Below are positions 26,185 through 30,984 of a stretch of 30,984 nucleotides of DNA, piece by piece. The notes under the pieces are model-generated. The model made no database searches. It was not told the DNA's origin and was given only the letters and a program-made list of their open reading frames with translations. Source of the stretch: Nemertoderma westbladi (lineage: Eukaryota; Xenacoelomorpha; Nemertodermatida; Nemertodermatidae); the NCBI GenBank assembly GCA_032718475.1, contig JAUCBJ010004343.1, positions 1 through 30,984 on the forward strand, in the 5' to 3' direction. The position numbers and the translations under genes were made by a program. Each line of letters starts with the position of its first letter. Within the stretch, counting starts at the first letter, position 1.

Positions 26185-29100
26185 TAGCTTGGTGGGATAA
26201 ATATTTCTCCATTTGACGCAACACCGCCGCGGCCGCTATGAGGGAGGTGAATACCGCGGCCGCTCCTAAAGCCGCAGGCCATCGCTAACTATATAGGTTA
26301 ACTTGGGATTCTGGGGGACTTTTCGATGAAGGAACTGACCAAATTTTTTTATTTTCTCACCAGGGGAGCGGCTCGGAATTCTAAGATATTAGCAACTCTA
26401 ACATCATTAAATCTAACCCTTCGACGGACACGGCGGACAAAAAACCGTCATTTTTTCGACAATTTTAAAATTTTTTTGAAAGGCGCTCTACAGTGGCTCG
26501 AAAAAACCCTAGGTTATTGCTTAGCCGACGCCGGGATACGATAGAAGGGATTAATTAGTGAATTCGTTTTTTTTTTCAAAAAAGATTACCACGCCTTTTT
26601 TCCGAAAATGTCCGTCAAAGTTGAAAAAACGGACAAAATGACTTTGCGGGATCTGCTATAACTCGGCTAATATTAATCGTACGGGGACGAAAGTAACGCG
26701 GTTGGAAAGGGGAAGAGTGGTACTACCTTCGTATCGAATGGGGGTAAGATATTTATTAAAATTTCGGGTGGAAAAAGGGGCTGTAAATTTGTACGTTTTT
26801 GTCCGTCTTTTTTGGAAAACTTATTTCCGAAATGTTTAATTCGACAACGCGGGTAGGAATCCACTAATTCTTTTATGAAACTCGTAGAAGACCATTGGGG
26901 CTACGTTCCTATCGAATGGGGGTACAAAAAATATGTCGGCAATAGGGGCCAAAAAGGGCCAGAATTTGTAAAGTAGTTTTTATCGAATAATTTTTTATTT
27001 TTAACTTTAGTTGGTTAAGGTACATTCTATACAGTCAATATCCATACGGGGAATTCAAATATGCTATCGGTTTTGCTCCAAGGATGATATTAAAAAAATG
27101 AGGGCCAAAATTATAATTTCGCGCTTCAAACTTGCTTCGCGGGAAATCGTCTAGCTCGAAAACTACTTAACTTACGGGAGATTTGTTTACACAGACTTAT
27201 ATTGCGTTAAATTATCTATCTAACAGCGTTAATCACAGCGCCGGAGGTATTATAAAACTGGAGCGGCAGACGATCGTGTGAAATATAATATTTATAAAAA
27301 GGGACGAAAAAATTTTTTTTTTAACAAATCGCTACTCCATTATAATTTAGCGTATTGCGCCAAAAGTACCTGTAAAAAGTATCAAATTAACTCCCCTATC
27401 TTTTATCTTAACATATATAATTAAAATTACGAATTTTAAGGGTCAAAAAATATCGCGTTATTTTGGCCCTTTTTTTTAATTTTTTTGGGGCCAAAAATAT
27501 CCCCTTCTCAAAAGATTAAGAAAAAAATTACGGCAAAGAATATACCAATTTTATTGAATTTGGACCACCAGAACCGAAGTTAGAGCTATTTTAGTGAAAA
27601 AATAAAAATAATTTTTTTGCAAAAAATTAAGAATGGTCAATATTGGATTTCGAACCCGCGAACTTAGGTATCATTAACGTGATTGATTACCACTAGACTA
27701 CGTGATCAAGTGAATTTGAAATTTTCGAGTGACTATTTTTAAACATCAATAACTTCGGTTCTACTGGGCCGTTTGATCTGAAACTTTTTTCATTGGATAG
27801 AGGATAGATTGTAGTGTGTGAAATAGGATACAACTTGGGAAAAGACGCATGTGCACTTTGTGCAAAATGCACTTAAATAGTGAACATTTTTTCGATATTT
27901 CAAACACTATTATTTCCAGTTCTATTCATCGTAGAATGTTATTTTTTGGATTAAAATGTAGTTTGGAATGATTTCTAACTATAATCGTAACATTTGTTTA
28001 ACTTTTTATGTCTATAAAGTGACTTAAAATGTCCATGAATATGGTCCAAAATCGCAAATATCGAGATTTATTAATATTGGATTTTTGACACTTTTAGCGA
28101 CTGACACTTGATCATATACAATCGTAGATCGGTAGAGGATAAACATAAGTTTGTTAAATAAGAGCCACCATTACGATCTGCTAAAGTGCACTTGTACAAA
28201 TAAGTGTGCAAAAGTGCAAATTTTTAAATAAGGTCAAATTATATAGTATTGGGTTCTTTTCTTTGCAGATACTTTATTTTCATATTAATATGTTGTTTGG
28301 ACCTTACTGAGCGCATTAGGGGATATGCGTACAAATAACCGGCCCTTATGAGGCTTCGATTGGGTAAATTAATAAAACATAAGGTTGTATAGTATAATAT
28401 TATAAAAACCAGTGTGATATTAAATGCACTTTAAATAATAAATAGAGATCAAATAACAAATGGACCACACAATTAAAAACTCGCACAATTTTGTACTTAT
28501 TATATCGCTTCAAATTAATTCAACAGTGGATATTTGGGGGAAGGGGGAAGTTACAATGTGCATTCGGGGGAAGCTTGGTGAACTGCATTTATGCAGTGAA
28601 TCCAAACTTCCCCCTTTGATATATCATATACTTAAGACATGCTAGGGTGACGGGGAAATATTTGTTACTGACACACTTTGCTTCCATTTATACTATCCTT
28701 TATAATAATCAGTCAGATAAGAGATAATAAATCAGTAAAAACTAAACTAAACTGTCTTTCATGCAAACAAATTTCTAACCAAAGACGGGTGAATGACCAT
28801 GACCATGGAAATAATTTTAAATATAATCGTATATCAACTATTTGGGGAGGCTTCCAAGTTAAACCCGAAAACAATTATTTCGTTACATAGTAAATAACGT
28901 TGTATGTTCTTCTTCCTCTCATAATAAAATATAAATGAAATATCTCAGATCGCTATGCCCTGTAACATTTCACAACCAAAACATTTAAGTGTGAAAAGTG
29001 TAGGCCTACCACACACCGCCCAAACAACCGCAAACGCATAGCCAACAAATTTAACAAAAGGTTACATACATGTTGGGTTCATGACGAGATGAGTGAAAAT

Positions 29101-29240
29101 TGATCGCGTAATATAAAGTAAAAAATTAAGAGACGGGCTGGCTCTCCTCCACTTTCTTACCCAATGGATATGTTGTTGTAATAATCTAATATTGGGGCGG
29201 CTTTCTCTCGGTAACAATGCAATGCCTACATGATAATACT
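26185..29240. other. Centre of the 3.9-kb element, no genes seen
   Basis: Mostly AT-rich with homopolymer A/T runs. It includes a small GC knot with two CCGCGGCCGCT copies (26227-26237 and 26254-26264), the phrase CGAATGGGGGTA twice (about 26735 and 26922), and a degenerate tRNA-like sequence on the minus strand (27640-27715). The longest frames (72 codons or less) show no family features. Confidence 0.45.
27640..27715 (-). other. Degenerate tRNA-like sequence (pseudo-tRNA or SINE head)
   Basis: On the minus strand, TAGTCTAGTGGTAATCA resembles an A box and GGGTTCGAAATCC a B box at tRNA-like spacing. Acceptor and T stems do not pair properly, so I do not call it a functional tRNA. Confidence 0.4.
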
Positions 29241-29886
29241 AGTATATGGATATTCATACATAATCAAAATGTTATCGAACATTGTGTTTATTGTGTTCTA
29301 CAACATTGTGTATTTATTAAATAGAATTAACGGCCTGCAGCAGAAGCCAATACATGTAAAATTCGAATGCCAATATCTCAGCTATTTCCCAACCAAATTC
29401 AAATATTTTTACATATTTGGAATCTTTGCACGGCCAGCTTTCCACTAGTACCTACAAATCACTAAGGTTGAAGAATAAATATGGTGTAACTGGTGCAATA
29501 TCGACGGAGACACATTTTTCGGAGAACGAAAGCGAAAATAAGAATTCTGGCTCACCCAACAAGGAGGAGGGAGGTGAAACTAACTCTGTTTCAAATTTCA
29601 TGCAATCTTATTAAGATTTGTAAAAAAATTTGAGAGGGGGGGGGGGGGGGGGGGGGGGTCATGTACCAGAATAACGACACTATATTCCACATGGGGTATA
29701 ATAGTGACTATTATATACTGTATAATATTGACTGCATTACCTATTTTGGTATTTCTCTAATTTTAAAGTCTAATCTAATCTCTAAAGTTAATTCACAACT
29801 GGAAAAGCCCTGTTATATGATATTTATGCTTTTGGTTTAAAAGTGATTACCAGCGAATAAAACGACGTAAGTGGCAGCAAAAAGTA

Positions 29887-29930
29887 ACGTTCTAAACTAA
29901 AGTTTAGAACGTTTAGAACGTTTAGAACGC
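29887..29930. repeat. 13-bp perfect palindrome running into a 9-bp tandem repeat
   Basis: AACGTTCTAAACT and AGTTTAGAACGTT (29887-29914) around a 2-base loop; TTTAGAACG then repeats three times. Confidence 0.75.
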
Positions 29931-30021
29931 CTTGAAAGTAAACCGGCCAAATTTATTACAGTTTAAATATTCTAGACTGTTACTTAGAGTCGTGTTTTTG
30001 CTTTTTTAACTAATAATTTAG

Positions 30022-30650
30022 GTAATAACAATTTACATACTTGTGTGTAAAGTAGCACTTTACAGTGTGATAATCCGAGTGGCTTTGTTACACGAACGAA
30101 CGTTAGTGAGTGAGTGAAAATAAAGCCACGAGGATCAGAACACTTTAAAGTACTTTGCAACAAGTATCTATGTAGTTTTATTCCAAAATTTTAACATTAC
30201 GAAATGATTGTACATATACACTATAAGTGATAGAAACTGCACAATAGTTGCTGTATAAATAAATGTAAAAATGACATCAATTATGTTATAAATAAGTTAG
30301 CTTATATTAATGGTGGCGTTTGGAGCCATGTTATAATAATATAGCTAGGCCCTACTGGTTATTTATAGCTATACCCCGCCTACCGGTAGGTAATGCAGTA
30401 GGCCTATCTGGCTTTCAGGCAAATTTCCACCTATTCTTTACGTGGTGTCCAATGACGGCGTTAAGTAATGTCCCCTTAGTGGACATTACTTAACGCCGTC
30501 ATGGGTTACCACGTAAACAATAACACCAAATACAATAATAAATGTACAGGCCAATACAATGCTGTAATGTCCTCTAAAGTTGTAAAGTGCTAAATAACAA
30601 CTCGCTGTTAATACTAACGGGGTTGAGTAATGTTACAATTTTGGAATAAA
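30022..30650. mobile_element. Hairpin-rich 0.63-kb repeat, copy 2
   Basis: Second copy of 23584-24219 in direct orientation. Its long palindrome (30433-30521) is cleaner than in copy 1: the inner 21-bp arms TGACGGCGTTAAGTAATGTCC and complement are exact. The copies differ by scattered substitutions and small indels, so they are separate insertions or an old duplication. Confidence 0.8.
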
Positions 30651-30984
30651 GAGTATTTAAGTGTTTAATTGGCTAGAGTTCCGAAAAGCACCACATTTTT
30701 AAAACATAAAATCATTGTTACTATGGCAACGTTGACGAGCTGAAAGTATTATATATTCTAAACCATAAATAAAATAAAAGGTACAATGTTCTAGAATATA
30801 ATATAGCTAATTTATTATATTTAAAAATGGCTCGTAAATTTAAAGGCATTAGTGTGGCCAGGTGCCCACTTTTTGACCAATTTTTTTCATGTGAAAATGA
30901 CTATTATTTTCGTGAAATTTATTGCTCTAGAACAAAAATTAGACCTTCTGAGAATAAGATGTGAGTGTTTTTTATGGTAGGTAG
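30651..30984. other. Window end, nothing assigned
   Basis: AT-rich. A 45-codon frame from ATG 30828 to a stop at 30963-30965 starts MARKFKGISVARCPLFDQFF; I recognise no family and would not call it a gene without transcript support. Confidence 0.3.

Larger units (their letters stand above)
25755..29693. mobile_element. 3.9-kb element with ~430-bp terminal inverted repeats and poly(C) ends
   Basis: The ends are inverted: GGAATATAGTGTCGTTGTTC then TGGTACATG and a C15 run on the left; on the right a G23 run, CATGTACCAGAATAACGACA and CTATATTCCACATG. The similarity continues for about 430 bp through GGGTGAGCCAGAATT, GTCTCCGTCGATATTGCACC, GATTCCAAATATGTAAAAAT and TTTGGTTGGGAAATAGCTGA. The 3-kb centre has no ORF resembling a transposase. 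It therefore looks like a large non-autonomous DNA transposon, with the 11050-11825 element as a short relative. Confidence 0.8.

Noticed and set aside
26326-26544. 72-codon ORF as a transposase remnant
   Set aside because: No DDE/D spacing, zinc finger or helix-turn-helix pattern; composition is that of the surrounding repeat.
27640-27715. Functional tRNA gene on the minus strand
   Set aside because: A and B box-like motifs exist but the acceptor and T stems do not pair.
12065-30405. Recurrent TAGGCCTA octamer (four copies)
   Set aside because: Two copies belong to the duplicated 0.63-kb repeat; the remaining count is too small to interpret.
16676-30796. Four TTCTAGAA sites (16676, 25723, 26157, 30789) as heat-shock elements
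   Set aside because: Short AT-rich palindromes, one inside a transposon palindrome; a real element needs at least three arrayed pentamers at a promoter.

Overview
The window is nuclear DNA of an animal. It is AT-rich, has GT-AG introns, and is crowded with transposon debris. The genes are animal orthologues of a mitochondrial intermembrane-space CX9C protein (TRIAP1), a mitoribosomal protein (MRPL41), the CAK/TFIIH assembly factor MAT1 (MNAT1), the meiotic MutS homologue MSH5 and the SNF2-family ATPase ARIP4 (RAD54L2). Tightly spaced, intronless, same-strand genes would suit a tunicate-like invertebrate with operons and spliced-leader trans-splicing. That placement is inference; another marine invertebrate is possible.

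Layout. 1-1430: non-coding, with a 30-base poly(G) and a small inverted-repeat element. 1433-3390 (+): three single-exon genes in a row, TRIAP1 (ATG 1433), MRPL41 (ATG 1757) and MNAT1 (ATG 2536), 87 and 371 bp apart. 3770-5090: two LINE 3' fragments lying tail-outwards. 5600-6570: a decayed transposon copy and a degenerate tandem repeat. 6585-10190 (+): an intact, uninterrupted MSH5 whose C-terminus carries sixteen 15-residue tandem repeats. 11050-11825: a compact inverted-repeat transposon. 12507-13886: a TTAA-flanked piggyBac-like non-autonomous element holding another LINE fragment and six GC-rich palindromes. 15098-25358 (-): the last seven exons of RAD54L2, joined in frame across six GT-AG introns. 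One of these introns is almost entirely a 1.84-kb, 20-bp minisatellite; others hold a SINE, a LINE RT fragment, an unidentified antisense ORF, CTCF-like motifs and foldback elements. 25755-29693: a 3.9-kb element with about 430-bp terminal inverted repeats that contain long poly(C)/poly(G) runs. 23584-24219 and 30022-30650 are two direct copies of a hairpin-rich 0.63-kb repeat.

The five genes are housekeeping or meiotic and do not form one pathway. Their arrangement is the interesting part: four intronless plus-strand genes face one intron-rich minus-strand gene. I found no prokaryotic-type defence or biosynthetic system. The best leads are the MSH5 repeat tail, the minisatellite that makes up an intron, the piggyBac-like element with repeated palindromes, and the poly(C)-ended inverted-repeat family whose central palindrome changes sequence but stays palindromic.
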